Shown in pieces: positions 8,004 to 17,134 of a DNA stretch of 64,000 bases. Source of the stretch: SZUA-370 sp034003955. Lineage in GTDB: Bacteria > Spirochaetota > Spirochaetia > Treponematales > UBA12059. A program made the position numbers and the translations under genes. Position 1 is the stretch's first letter. Every line of letters starts with the position of its first letter. The notes under the pieces were generated by a model that worked only from the letters and a program-made list of their open reading frames with translations, did no database searches and had not been told where the DNA came from. The stretch spans positions 1 to 64,000 of the forward strand of contig JAVEXO010000007.1 in the NCBI GenBank assembly GCA_034003955.1, given 5' to 3'.

Positions 8004-9119
8004 TTGCTCATACGATATCAGAACGATCCGGACGGGAAGCCGGTAAAGAAAGCAATTGTATACACGGAACGGGAACACGGTATCGATCCTGATGCCGTAG
8101 ACTTCGAGGCCGTAAAGATTATTGAAAGGCTCAGGCGCTCGGGGCATGCCGCGTACATCGTGGGCGGTGCCGTTCGAGACCTCATCCTCGGTCGAGATCC
8201 CAAGGATTATGATATAGTCACCGATGCGGAACCACCACGCATCAAAAAACTGTTCTACCGCAGTCGTATAATAGGCAAACGCTTCAGGCTCGTGCATGTC
8301 TACGTTGGAGAACGTATATACGAGGTTTCTACATTCCGCTCCATAGCCAACGGCACCATAGGAAACACATACGGCAATATAGACGAAGACGCCAAGAGGC
8401 GTGATTTCACTATGAATGCCCTCTACTTCGACCCGCTTGAGATGAAACTGGTAGACTACGTCGGTGGCCTCAAGGACATGAGGGCTCGTCGTATCGTCCC
8501 TGTCATACCGCTCAAGACTATTTTTGTAGAGGATCCCGTTCGCATGATACGAGCCATCAAGTACGCCGAGGGTACTGGCTTTACCATTCCCCTCTTGACG
8601 AGATTGGCTATCAAGCGTCATGCCCATCTCCTGGCAGGCGCATCGGTTAGCCGCCTCGGGGAAGAGGCTAACAAGATTCTATACTCGGGTAATGCACGGG
8701 CTATTCTTGAATCTCTAAGGCGCTATGGACTTCTGTCGCCAATAATGCCAGGCATGGAGTCGGCCTTGCTGGCAGAGGCCACGGTTGCAGAGTCTATGCG
8801 GCTATCCCTTTCGGATATGGATGCGTATGTACGTGATACAGGCGACAAGTCCCTTGGCTCTCTTTTGGCATTCATTCTGAGAGATACCGTTGCAAGAGCC
8901 CAGTCATTGCCGGCTCTAGACGCCCAAGAGGCGTATCACAACGTTCTCGAGGCATCCAGAGAATTCCTGGCTCCACTTACCATGCCCCGTGTAGAGGTGG
9001 AAAGGGCCGTTAGGTCCGTGTTTACCGCACCTGAACCCAGACAGAAACCAAAACGTTCCAGACGCCGCAGAAGGCGCAAGGCTTCTTCTGGAGCGGCTCC
9101 CGGGGGGACCTGCGACTAA
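8004..9119 (+). CDS. pcnB: Poly(A) polymerase / CCA-adding type nucleotidyltransferase
   Basis: 371 residues from a TTG start with AGAGGAAA just before it; the frame is open further upstream (to 7938) but without a ribosome site. The class II nucleotidyltransferase head shows YIVGGAVRDLILGRDPKDYD and DIVTDAEPPR with the metal-binding Asp pair, then RRDFTMNALYFD and the EDPVRMIRAIKYA neck. A basic C-terminal tail (KPKRSRRRRRRK) is typical of PcnB-type poly(A) polymerases and suggests RNA binding. A CCA-adding activity cannot be excluded from sequence alone, but the N-terminal extension and tail favour PcnB. Confidence 0.85.
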   Translation: MLIRYQNDPDGKPVKKAIVYTEREHGIDPDAVDFEAVKIIERLRRSGHAAYIVGGAVRDLILGRDPKDYDIVTDAEPPRIKKLFYRSRIIGKRFRLVHVYVGERIYEVSTFRSIANGTIGNTYGNIDEDAKRRDFTMNALYFDPLEMKLVDYVGGLKDMRARRIVPVIPLKTIFVEDPVRMIRAIKYAEGTGFTIPLLTRLAIKRHAHLLAGASVSRLGEEANKILYSGNARAILESLRRYGLLSPIMPGMESALLAEATVAESMRLSLSDMDAYVRDTGDKSLGSLLAFILRDTVARAQSLPALDAQEAYHNVLEASREFLAPLTMPRVEVERAVRSVFTAPEPRQKPKRSRRRRRRKASSGAAPGGTCD

Positions 9120-9191
9120 GCCCGGAGCTGGCGCAAGCGACACGGCACGCGACTAAAACTGAGGCTAGACTACAGCGAGTCGGCGTATGGC

Positions 9192-9932
9192 TTGACACGT
9201 CGCGTCTATTTCTCGGATGATGGCCGTGTGACTGTAGAACGCCTGAGTGATTTATCAATCGATGCTCTCTACGCTCTTGCCGAGAAGATGGGTCTCGATT
9301 TGCCTTCAGAACTGGAACGGGTTTTCGTTGTCGAGGCTCTGCTCGAGGCGTTTGAAGAGGATAATGAGGATCGCAAGGCCCTGGGAGATGCGGCTGTCCA
9401 TATAGAGGAAAAGAAATATTCTGGTTCTGAACTCGATGAGATTGATGCCTCGCTCGACGCCGCTCCCTGCATCGAGTGTCGTTACAATGAGACGGTCATC
9501 CACGTCATAGCCAGGGATCCAGCCTGGGCATTCGTCTTCTGGGATATAAAAGACGAGGAATTTGATCAAATCTATTCAACGGAAGGGTACTCCCATCTCT
9601 TCCTCAGGGTTATTAAGGAATCTGGCTACGATAGAAAGGGCCAGACATCGTTTGAGGTTACCGTCGGCGACGATGATAATAGATGGTACCTACACCTTCC
9701 TGATGAGGACCGCAATTACAGGATTGATCTGTACGCCAAGATAGATTCCAAGTCCCGACTGCTTGCACGCTCTCCTGTCTTGCGTACACCGAGGGCTCTT
9801 ATGGCAGATTCCTTGTCGGATCTCGATAGTAGCGCTGCCAGACTAGCCGCGCTCTCTGGTCTGGCTAGCCTTGAGATTGTACAGGCGCCCGAGTATCACC
9901 CGGCACGCATTCTCGGCGGGTTCGACGAGTAA
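9192..9932 (+). CDS. DUF4912 domain protein
   Basis: 246 residues, TTG start. The first 60 residues are a short helical region (LSIDALYALAEKMGLDLPSE), then an acidic linker, then a DUF4912 domain recognised by VIARDPAWAFVFWDIKDEEF and the later WYLHLPDEDRNYRIDLYAK. The biochemical role is unknown. It sits 12 bp before a GH57 branching enzyme gene, a pairing known for DUF4912, so a link to glucan synthesis or binding is a reasonable inference. Confidence 0.78.
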   Translation: MTRRVYFSDDGRVTVERLSDLSIDALYALAEKMGLDLPSELERVFVVEALLEAFEEDNEDRKALGDAAVHIEEKKYSGSELDEIDASLDAAPCIECRYNETVIHVIARDPAWAFVFWDIKDEEFDQIYSTEGYSHLFLRVIKESGYDRKGQTSFEVTVGDDDNRWYLHLPDEDRNYRIDLYAKIDSKSRLLARSPVLRTPRALMADSLSDLDSSAARLAALSGLASLEIVQAPEYHPARILGGFDE

Positions 9933-9944
9933 CGGAGGGTTTTC

Positions 9945-11534
9945 TTGGACAATGGATTCATAGCACTCGTATTAAACGCTCATCTTCCATTCGTGCGCCA
10001 GCCTGATTATCCACGCTTCCTCGAGGAACGGTGGTTGTTCGAGTCGCTCTCGGAGACATATCTTCCTTTGCTGAGGGTATTCGCTCGTCTCGAAGCAGAC
10101 AAGATTCCCTGGAAGCTCAGCCTTGCCCTGTCCCCGACCCTAGAGGCCATGCTTGGAGATTCTCTCCTTCAAACCCGATATGTCGCCTGGCTTGAATCCC
10201 AGCTTGAACTGGCAGAAAAAGAATTGGGCCGTTGTGCCAATGACCCGGATTTTAGGCCTCTCGCAGAGATGTATCGTGAGTTATACAGACAGGATTATGA
10301 AGATTTTACCGTCCTCTACGGTGGCAGCATCCTTAGCGCCCTTGATTTCTACTATAAGAAGGGCCGTCTCGATCTGATGACCAGTGGCGCCAGCAATGCG
10401 TTTATGCCCATATACCGGTATTACCCAGAGGCCATAAACGCCCAGATTGAGGCAGCGGTAGTCTCCTTCCGTTCAACATTTGGCCGTTCTCCTTCTGGTT
10501 TCTGGATGCCTCAGTTTGGATGGTATCCTGGAATAGATGAAACGTTGAGCGCCTATGGCCTTCAGTACAGTGTCATCTCTACCAGGGGTGCCTTGCTTGG
10601 AGATCCAACGCCACGCTACGGTTCCTACGCCCCGGTGACCTGCCCTAGCGGTTTTACAAACTTCATCCGAGATGTGGCGGCAACCGATGACGTGTGGTCA
10701 GAGACGAGGGGTTTCCCATCAGACCCTGTGTACAGGGATTTCTACCGTGATCTCGGCTTCGACCTGCCACTAGACTATATTGGACCGTACATAGAACAGA
10801 ATCAGATACGTACCTTTACCGGCTTCAAGTATTGGGCCATTACCAGCAAGAGCGATCAGAAGATTCCCTATGTGCCATCTCTGGCCTCTCAGCGAGTTCT
10901 AGAACACGCCGATCGTTTCATTAGCGATAGAATTGCACAGGCTGCCGAAGCCTCCCCCTTCATGGATGGTCGGCCGCCTTTGATGGTAGCACCCTATGAT
11001 GCTGAATTATTCGGTCATTGGTGGTTCGAGGGACCCGCATGGCTGGAGGCTGTATTCAGGAAGGCACATGGAAACGCTTCCCTGCGCTTCGTTACACTAG
11101 CCGAGTATAGCCGTAGCTATCCTGATAACTTCGAGTCGGTACCGGAGTATTCATCATGGGGCGATGGTGGATATGGCGGGGTGTGGATAGAGAAATCCAA
11201 CGACTGGGTGTATCGTCACGTCTTCAAGATGATAGAACGCATGATTGAGCTTGCCGAACGTTTTCCTAATGAGAGAGGCCTGCGTGAGAGGGTGCTCAAC
11301 CAGGCTGCCCGTGAGGTGCTCCTGGCTCAGGCCTCCGATTGGCCCTTCCTCCTTCGGGCTGGGAAATCGGGTTCGTTTGCCAGGAAACAGGTAGAAGACG
11401 CGGTGACAAACTTCAACCGCATCTACGAGATGCTCTGTGCAAATACTGTTGGAACAGAATGGCTTACCCGTCTAGAGAAACGCAACAACATCTTTCCAAA
11501 CATGAATTACCGGGTCTTCCGCCGCAAGCGTTAA
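9945..11534 (+). CDS. GH57 family 1,4-alpha-glucan branching enzyme-like
   Basis: 529 residues; TTG start with GGAGGG seven bases upstream. The catalytic residues of GH57 branching enzymes are placed as expected: Glu199 in FGWYPGIDETL (nucleophile) and Asp352 in APYDAELFGHWWFEG (acid/base). A C-terminal helical DUF1957-type region (QAAREVLLAQASDWPFLL) is also present. It should form alpha-1,6 branches in alpha-glucan. The gene follows the DUF4912 gene by 12 bp and precedes ybaK by 11 bp. Confidence 0.9.
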   Translation: MDNGFIALVLNAHLPFVRQPDYPRFLEERWLFESLSETYLPLLRVFARLEADKIPWKLSLALSPTLEAMLGDSLLQTRYVAWLESQLELAEKELGRCANDPDFRPLAEMYRELYRQDYEDFTVLYGGSILSALDFYYKKGRLDLMTSGASNAFMPIYRYYPEAINAQIEAAVVSFRSTFGRSPSGFWMPQFGWYPGIDETLSAYGLQYSVISTRGALLGDPTPRYGSYAPVTCPSGFTNFIRDVAATDDVWSETRGFPSDPVYRDFYRDLGFDLPLDYIGPYIEQNQIRTFTGFKYWAITSKSDQKIPYVPSLASQRVLEHADRFISDRIAQAAEASPFMDGRPPLMVAPYDAELFGHWWFEGPAWLEAVFRKAHGNASLRFVTLAEYSRSYPDNFESVPEYSSWGDGGYGGVWIEKSNDWVYRHVFKMIERMIELAERFPNERGLRERVLNQAAREVLLAQASDWPFLLRAGKSGSFARKQVEDAVTNFNRIYEMLCANTVGTEWLTRLEKRNNIFPNMNYRVFRRKR

Positions 11535-11545
11535 GGGTCTGCCTC

Positions 11546-12010
11546 ATGACGACTAACGCCCTGAGGATTGTGAAGGCTATGGGAATACAGGTAGAAACCC
11601 TCGAGTACCAATGGTCTGAGGATGATCTTTCGGCTCAGGCGGCTGCGTGGAAACTCAAACTTGATCCAGATCGTGTTTTTAAGACAATAGCCTTACGTGG
11701 TAGCGGCTCCGGGCCATTCCTGTGCGTCGTCCCAGGCTCGACCGAGGTAGACCTCAAGAAGGCGGCACTAGTGTCTGGCAATAAATCGGTTGAAGCCCTA
11801 GCGTTACGTGAGCTAGAACCCCTGACAGGATACCATCGTGGCGGCTGCTCCCCCGTAGGCACCAAGAAGGCCCTGCCTGTCTATGTCGATGAGACTGCCA
11901 TGCTATGGGAGACCGTATCCGTTAGCGCAGGAACACGAGGACTCCAGATGCTCATAGCCCCATCTGATCTTGCCTTGGCATCAGGCGCCGTATTTGCCGA
12001 CCTTGTGTGA
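11546..12010 (+). CDS. ybaK: YbaK/EbsC family Cys-tRNA(Pro) deacylase
   Basis: 154 residues, matching the family's 150-160. Start is the ATG at 11546, 11 bp after the branching enzyme stop; the longer frame from 11339 lies inside that gene and is rejected. YbaK landmarks are visible: DPDRVFKTIALRG with the conserved Lys, VVPGSTEVDLKKAA, and GGCSPVGTKKALPVYVDE. The enzyme hydrolyses Cys-tRNA(Pro) made by mischarging. Confidence 0.9.
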   Translation: MTTNALRIVKAMGIQVETLEYQWSEDDLSAQAAAWKLKLDPDRVFKTIALRGSGSGPFLCVVPGSTEVDLKKAALVSGNKSVEALALRELEPLTGYHRGGCSPVGTKKALPVYVDETAMLWETVSVSAGTRGLQMLIAPSDLALASGAVFADLV

Positions 12011-12129
12011 ATAGCTATAGACAGGTCTATACTCTGCGGGATAATCATCTATGTGGGGCTAAAAGTAAAGATACGCTATCTAGCGCGACCATAGCTAGGC
12101 TTGAATCGCGTGTTCGTATACAATGATAC

Positions 12130-12921
12130 GTGATGATAACCCTCTTGTTTACCAGGGCTCTGCGACGTACAACACGCGTCTTGCGCCATACCTTTGATGA
12201 AAAAGATACCGGCTCCGAAGCAGCGTTGGCAAAACCAGGTTGCTGGTTCAGGCTCAGGCAAACGGTAAAAAGTATGGCCTTAGCCGTTCTAGTCTTTCAT
12301 CTATGGTTTATAGGAACAACATCGCTCCTCATAGTCTGTTTCGCCACCATCGACCCTGCTGCTACGACCCTGTCTGTCTACAGGAAGCATGTAGACGGGT
12401 GGAAGGTACAGAGGCCTATCCCTACCACACTAAAAAAAATTCCATTGAACGCTCGCCGGATGCTGGTTTCGGTCGAGGACTATAAATACTGGGAGCACCA
12501 TGGCATAGACATGGAGGCCTTCTCCAGGGCTCTTGAGATAAACAAACGAATAGGTAAAACCATGTATGGAGGCTCTACACTTACCATGCAGACCGCCAGA
12601 ACACTCTTCCTCGTTCCGTTCAAGAGCTATGCTCGAAAGTATCTCGAGGTGATAGTAGCCTTCGAGCTAGAACTTATTTTATCAAAGGAACGCATCCTGG
12701 AACTGTATTTTTCATGGGCAGAGTGGGGTAAGGGTGTTTTTGGCATAGAGGCTGCGTCAATGTTGTACTACGGCGTGCCTGTCGCCAAGCTGGGGGCGGC
12801 AAATACGGCGGCTCTGATGGCGGTACTGTCGTCTCCCATACGATATACGCCTTTTACCTTGTCTAAAAGCGCCTTGCTTGTCTCCCGATACGAGTTCCTT
12901 GCCAAGCGTTACGTACGCTGA
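12130..12921 (+). CDS. mtgA: Monofunctional peptidoglycan glycosyltransferase MtgA
   Basis: 263 residues. One N-terminal membrane helix (about 48-72) precedes a GT51 domain with the catalytic motifs VEDYKYWEHHGID (Glu in ED) and YGGSTLTMQTART, then the third motif KERILELYFSWAEWG. No transpeptidase domain follows, so it polymerises lipid II into glycan strands only. The start is GTG 12130 or ATG 12133; a TATACA box at 12117-12122 again implies a near-leaderless message. It converges with the next gene and overlaps it by 13 bp. Confidence 0.92.
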   Translation: MMITLLFTRALRRTTRVLRHTFDEKDTGSEAALAKPGCWFRLRQTVKSMALAVLVFHLWFIGTTSLLIVCFATIDPAATTLSVYRKHVDGWKVQRPIPTTLKKIPLNARRMLVSVEDYKYWEHHGIDMEAFSRALEINKRIGKTMYGGSTLTMQTARTLFLVPFKSYARKYLEVIVAFELELILSKERILELYFSWAEWGKGVFGIEAASMLYYGVPVAKLGAANTAALMAVLSSPIRYTPFTLSKSALLVSRYEFLAKRYVR

Positions 12922-13439
12922 TCCACGATGCTGGCTCGTATGGCCTTGTCCAGGGCATCGGCAAAGGCCTTGACGTCCTTTGGTCCGAATCCCCGGCTTC
13001 TCGATGAGGCAGGGGCTATTCCTAGTTCACGCAGGGATGTCATATGGTCGCGTACAGATACGCGTTCCCGCACAGAGTCTGATGACCACAGCGTCCCACG
13101 GTCGTTAAGGGCTACAAGCCCCTGACTCACGGCTCTGGCGGCCAGGGGTATGTCTCTTGTTACTAGAATGTCACCCGGAACGGCCGCCGCCATGATGTAG
13201 TCATCGGCGTTGTCCCAGTCGGTCGCGGTTGAAGCACCTTTTGCGCCGTGTGCTATCACAGACGCTCCTGCAGGGCCTACTATGACAGCCTGCAGGTTCT
13301 TGCCAGGCGGCAATGGTAGCGGCCTGTTTGCTACGAAGACGGCTCGTATTGGAAAAGTGCTGTTGGATGAGCCTGCGCGGCGGCCTATCAAATCCTTGAC
13401 TTCACGCGGGAGAGAATCTGCGTCGGCCCAGATGGTCAT
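12909..13439 (-). CDS. YaiI/YqxD family (DUF188) protein
   Basis: 176 residues. The start MTIWADADSLPREVKDLI and the later DDYIMAAAVPGDILVTRDIP and ALNDRGTL match the UPF0178/DUF188 family, a PIN-like fold with acidic residues (Asp at 6 and in VTRD). Function is not established; a nuclease is plausible. It overlaps manA by 4 bp, so it is translationally coupled, and converges with mtgA. Confidence 0.85.
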   Translation of the reverse strand: MTIWADADSLPREVKDLIGRRAGSSNSTFPIRAVFVANRPLPLPPGKNLQAVIVGPAGASVIAHGAKGASTATDWDNADDYIMAAAVPGDILVTRDIPLAARAVSQGLVALNDRGTLWSSDSVRERVSVRDHMTSLRELGIAPASSRSRGFGPKDVKAFADALDKAIRASIVDQRT

Positions 13440-14659
13440 GTCGGCACACTCGCCTTGAACACCGTGCCATGTCCTGAAAGTTGGTAGCCTGCCTCATCTG
13501 CAGTCATAAACACAGAGGCGCCTTTGGGTAGGGATAGTCTTGAACCATTTTTACCCGCAATATCCACGGTGCCGTCGGTACAGAGCAGTATCTCTGGCGC
13601 GAGTGACCTGCTAGGGCGAGACAGCGTCCCCGTTATTAGTGCCTTGGAGATCGAGTAGTCGGGTACATCGACGAGGTAGTCTACAAAGCGGTTCTGCGCC
13701 GGTTCAGGGTTCATGATTGCAAGGTCAAGGCTGTCAAAGCTAAGCGTGGTGACGAATTCCTGTATGTCTACATGTTTGCTCGTCAGCCCTCCGCGAAGCA
13801 CGTTGTCTGAATTTGCCATTATCTCGACAGCCATGCCTTCAAGGTAGGCATGCGGCTCACCCGGAGAGAGGTTCAATGCCTGTCCTGGTTCTAGCGAGAA
13901 CAGGTTGAAAACCAGTGGGGCGAGGGCACCGATGTCATGAGGGAAGGTGCTCATAAGACGCAAGACCCAGAGGCATGTAGCACGGAGCTCGCTACCCAGA
14001 GGCTCATCGGATACGATGCGTTCGCATTTTGAGCGGGCGTATCTGAGCCTCTTGTCCCTGGCTTCCTTTCCCAGTGTTAAGAAGGTGTAGAAGAATACAG
14101 ACAACTCTACGCGGCCAGGCTCACTAGACAGGCGGCCTGCGATTTTTTCCCATCCGTGGGGGTATAGAGCCTTGACGTTATCTACGATCTTGTCTATCTG
14201 TCTGAATCCGCACATACCCTCGAATTTCGACAAGGCTATGACGGTTTCTGGTTTATGGTTGGCGTCCTTGTAATTGCGCTCTGGTGCGTCGATGGGAACA
14301 CCGGCAAACTCCTCCCGGCTAAAACCGTGTTCGGCCTTTCGCTTCAAAGGGTGAGCCTGTATGGACAGTGGTTTTTCGGCGCACAGGATCTTCAGTAAGA
14401 ATGGCAGGGTTCCTCCAAATTGCTTTGCAACAGAGGCTCCTAGAATACCCATGGGATCGTCGGCTATAAGACGGTTGAGCGGCTTCTCCTCGCCTGTATT
14501 GGTATCAAGTATCATTGACGGAGCCTTGGGATGGGCTCCCATCCATAGTTCAGCCCAGGGTTCGCCCGAGGGATTCTCCAGACCTAAGAAGAGCGGCAGG
14601 CTTGTTGTCGAACCCCAATCGTATCGTTGGACGCTGTTGTCCATGCTGTAGATTGCCAT
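13436..14659 (-). CDS. manA: Mannose-6-phosphate isomerase, class I
   Basis: 407 residues, normal for type I PMI. Visible are the N-terminal YDWGSTTSLPLFLG, GTLPFLLKILCAEKPLSIQAHP with the zinc-ligand Gln and His, KPETVIALSKFEGMCGFR, and LSPGEPHAYLEG followed by EIMANSDNVLRGGLTSKHVD. It interconverts mannose-6-P and fructose-6-P. It is followed at 4 bp overlap by the DUF188 gene and preceded 18 bp by the DinG-like helicase. Confidence 0.95.
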   Translation of the reverse strand: MAIYSMDNSVQRYDWGSTTSLPLFLGLENPSGEPWAELWMGAHPKAPSMILDTNTGEEKPLNRLIADDPMGILGASVAKQFGGTLPFLLKILCAEKPLSIQAHPLKRKAEHGFSREEFAGVPIDAPERNYKDANHKPETVIALSKFEGMCGFRQIDKIVDNVKALYPHGWEKIAGRLSSEPGRVELSVFFYTFLTLGKEARDKRLRYARSKCERIVSDEPLGSELRATCLWVLRLMSTFPHDIGALAPLVFNLFSLEPGQALNLSPGEPHAYLEGMAVEIMANSDNVLRGGLTSKHVDIQEFVTTLSFDSLDLAIMNPEPAQNRFVDYLVDVPDYSISKALITGTLSRPSRSLAPEILLCTDGTVDIAGKNGSRLSLPKGASVFMTADEAGYQLSGHGTVFKASVPT

Positions 14660-14677
14660 GGCTCATTGTACCCTTCG

Positions 14678-17134
14678 TTAGTCCCTGGGTCTAGCGATGA
14701 ACTCGGCTAAGTTGTTAAGGAGGCCCTCAAGCGGTCCATAGTGAGTCTTTGTCTGTGGCAAGGAAGCTATGAATACTCGGCCATAGCGCTTGTTTAAGAG
14801 CCTCGAGTCCAGGACGACAACGGCTCCCCTGTCGTCGCTATGCCTGATAAGCCTTCCAAAACCCTGTTTGAAGCGTATGACCGCCTCGGGCAATGACAGA
14901 TCCATGAATGAGTTACCGCCTCTTTTTTCTAGCGCTTCTGATCGTGCCTTCTGTACCGGGTCGCTTGGTACCCTGAAGGGGAGTTTTGTTATTATTACCA
15001 TCTCGAGTGTCTCCCCAGGAGCATCTATGCCTTCCCAGAACGAGTCTGTTGCAAAAAGTACACTTGATATGTCCGCCTTGAAGGCTCCCAGTAACCTGGA
15101 GCGCTCGTCGTCGCCCTGTCTGAAGGCCGATATGCCAAGGCTGTCCAGGCGAGGCTTAACGGCTTCCCAAGCCGATCGCAAGGCGGTATACGAGGTAAAC
15201 AGCACGAGCGCCCTGCCTCCAGACGTCTCTATGAGGCGGTAGACTGCCTCGTTAATCCAGGCTTGCCATTGAGGCGAGTCGGGAACAGGCGCGTCGGAGG
15301 CGGCGGACAAAAGGGCATTGCGTTCGAAGGGGAAAGGGGAAGGAAATGCCATGCACTCAGAGCGTATGGCCGAGTATGATAGGCCGACGCGCCGCTTCCA
15401 GAACTCGAAGGAATCTCCGACCGACAGGGTGGCCGAGACACAGATGACGGAGCGAAATTGGTCAAAGACGGCCTCGTTCATGGTGTCAGATATATCCAGT
15501 GGTGTTATACGAAAGGCGGCAAAGTTTTCTCCCTGGCTCGTACGGCTCTTGTCTATCCAGTACACGCTTGACGGATCCTCATCGAAGCTCTTGAATCGTT
15601 CGCATAGAGCGGCTATGGCCGAAAGCCTTACCAGTGCCAGTTCTGCCTCGCGAACCGATTGATCGGCCTCGTCTTCCTCAGGAACATTATCAAGCGCCTC
15701 TTTGAGCAGCTCGGCTACCGAGAGTATGGCTCTTGAGACGGCTACAAGCGGCTTGATGATCAATGCATCGATCTCTGCCGTACGCATAACCAGGCGATAA
15801 TTCATGTCTGATCCGACTATGGCAAGTGCCGAGGCGTCTGCAAGCTCTGTTGCCGCCCGCAATTCCTCGGCCGCATATGGAAACTGCTTGAGTATGTCGG
15901 GTGGTAGCCCTTTAAGATTCTGAAGCTTTACTATTATGCCGAATTTCCTTCCACGCCGTTCGCGGAAAAGCCTGGAACTCTGCTTCATTATTGAAAATTT
16001 AGTCAGTTCGTCGGAGAAGAAACTCGTAGCACTCGATTCTATGGCATGAGCCTCGTCGAACACGATGGTGCCGTAGGGAGGGAGTACCGCAGTCGATTCA
16101 TAGCCTGCTCCACTGGACCTGGAAGCCAGATCGCTAAACAGAATATGGTGATTGGCGACTATGAGCTGGGCGTTTGCCGTTTCCTTCTTGAGCCTGAGTA
16201 TGAAACACGAATCACGAAAAGGGCAGCGCATGTTAAGGCAGTCGTCGGCCTCTGATCTGACTCGCGACCAGAGCGCTTCTTCAGGCCAGAATGCTAGATC
16301 AGCCCTGTCGCCTGTGCTGCTCGTTTTGGCCCAGGCGGCTATCTGCCTCAATGGATGATCATCGTCTGCGAAGAGTCCTTCCTCGTCCACGGCATCATGT
16401 AAACGCGTCATGCAGAGATAGTTGCCGCGTCCTTTGACGAGTACGGCCTTGAGTTGTTTCTTGAAAATTGACGACACCAGCGGTATGTCCTTGTCCATCA
16501 ATTGACGTTGCAGGTTTATTGTAGCGGTTGAGACGACAACCCGTTCGTCATTACGAGCCGCCCAGGCAAAGGCCGGGATTAGATAGGCAAATGATTTTCC
16601 AACGCCGGTGCCTGCCTCGGCGGCGAGGTGGTAGCCCCCGTTAAGAGCCTCCGCTATGGCCTGCACGAGGTCAAGCTGACTCTGTCGTGGCTCATAGTCT
16701 GGAAGGCGGCCTGCCAGCTTGCCTCCCGTCCTCAGCACAGATACCAACTCGTCGGCATTGATCGCTATGAGGGCACGGGCACGAACCGGTTCCGCCACGA
16801 CATAGACCGACAGGACCTCTCCGTCGACTATGTAGGAACCCACCCCCTGTTCTCCCACGCGTGAGGCTATGGCCAGGTCGGCTCTACTGGGCTCGAGCAG
16901 GCCCGAAGGGTGGTTATGAATGAGGACGTCTCCTCGATCAAGAAAGCCTGCAATGGCGGGTACGCTCGAAGAGTCGCCCCGTGCACCCACGATTATATCA
17001 GCGACGAGCCCATGCTCATCGAGTTTGCCGGCAGCGAACACCTCGTTGTATCCTGAGTCTGCTATGGCATCACGCAGCTCGGCTGCCGCTTCATCGGTGA
17101 ACCGTTCGCTTGCCCTCATGTTCTGTACATGCAT
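14678..17134 (-). CDS. JAMM (RadC-like) domain fused to DinG-family helicase
   Basis: 818 residues. Residues 1-125 form a JAB/JAMM metalloprotease-like domain with a complete motif: Glu31, then H73-N-H75, Ser83 and Asp86 (HxHx7SxxD within IHNHPSGLLEPSRAD). Residues from about 145 are an XPD/DinG-type SF2 helicase: Walker A AEAGTGVGKS (172-181), four Fe-S cysteines (NYLC, DDC, MRC, DSC), DEAH in IVFDEAHAIESSA, and the C-terminal VLFATDSFWEGIDAPGE and RFKQGFGRLIRH. It should be an Fe-S 5'-3' helicase acting in replication or repair. The RadC-like fusion is unusual. Its ATG overlaps the preceding stop as TAATG. Confidence 0.87.
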   Translation of the reverse strand: MHVQNMRASERFTDEAAAELRDAIADSGYNEVFAAGKLDEHGLVADIIVGARGDSSSVPAIAGFLDRGDVLIHNHPSGLLEPSRADLAIASRVGEQGVGSYIVDGEVLSVYVVAEPVRARALIAINADELVSVLRTGGKLAGRLPDYEPRQSQLDLVQAIAEALNGGYHLAAEAGTGVGKSFAYLIPAFAWAARNDERVVVSTATINLQRQLMDKDIPLVSSIFKKQLKAVLVKGRGNYLCMTRLHDAVDEEGLFADDDHPLRQIAAWAKTSSTGDRADLAFWPEEALWSRVRSEADDCLNMRCPFRDSCFILRLKKETANAQLIVANHHILFSDLASRSSGAGYESTAVLPPYGTIVFDEAHAIESSATSFFSDELTKFSIMKQSSRLFRERRGRKFGIIVKLQNLKGLPPDILKQFPYAAEELRAATELADASALAIVGSDMNYRLVMRTAEIDALIIKPLVAVSRAILSVAELLKEALDNVPEEDEADQSVREAELALVRLSAIAALCERFKSFDEDPSSVYWIDKSRTSQGENFAAFRITPLDISDTMNEAVFDQFRSVICVSATLSVGDSFEFWKRRVGLSYSAIRSECMAFPSPFPFERNALLSAASDAPVPDSPQWQAWINEAVYRLIETSGGRALVLFTSYTALRSAWEAVKPRLDSLGISAFRQGDDERSRLLGAFKADISSVLFATDSFWEGIDAPGETLEMVIITKLPFRVPSDPVQKARSEALEKRGGNSFMDLSLPEAVIRFKQGFGRLIRHSDDRGAVVVLDSRLLNKRYGRVFIASLPQTKTHYGPLEGLLNNLAEFIARPRD

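Noticed and set aside
11339..11545. N-terminal extension of the YbaK frame
   Set aside because: It lies within the branching enzyme gene; the family length fits the ATG at 11546.
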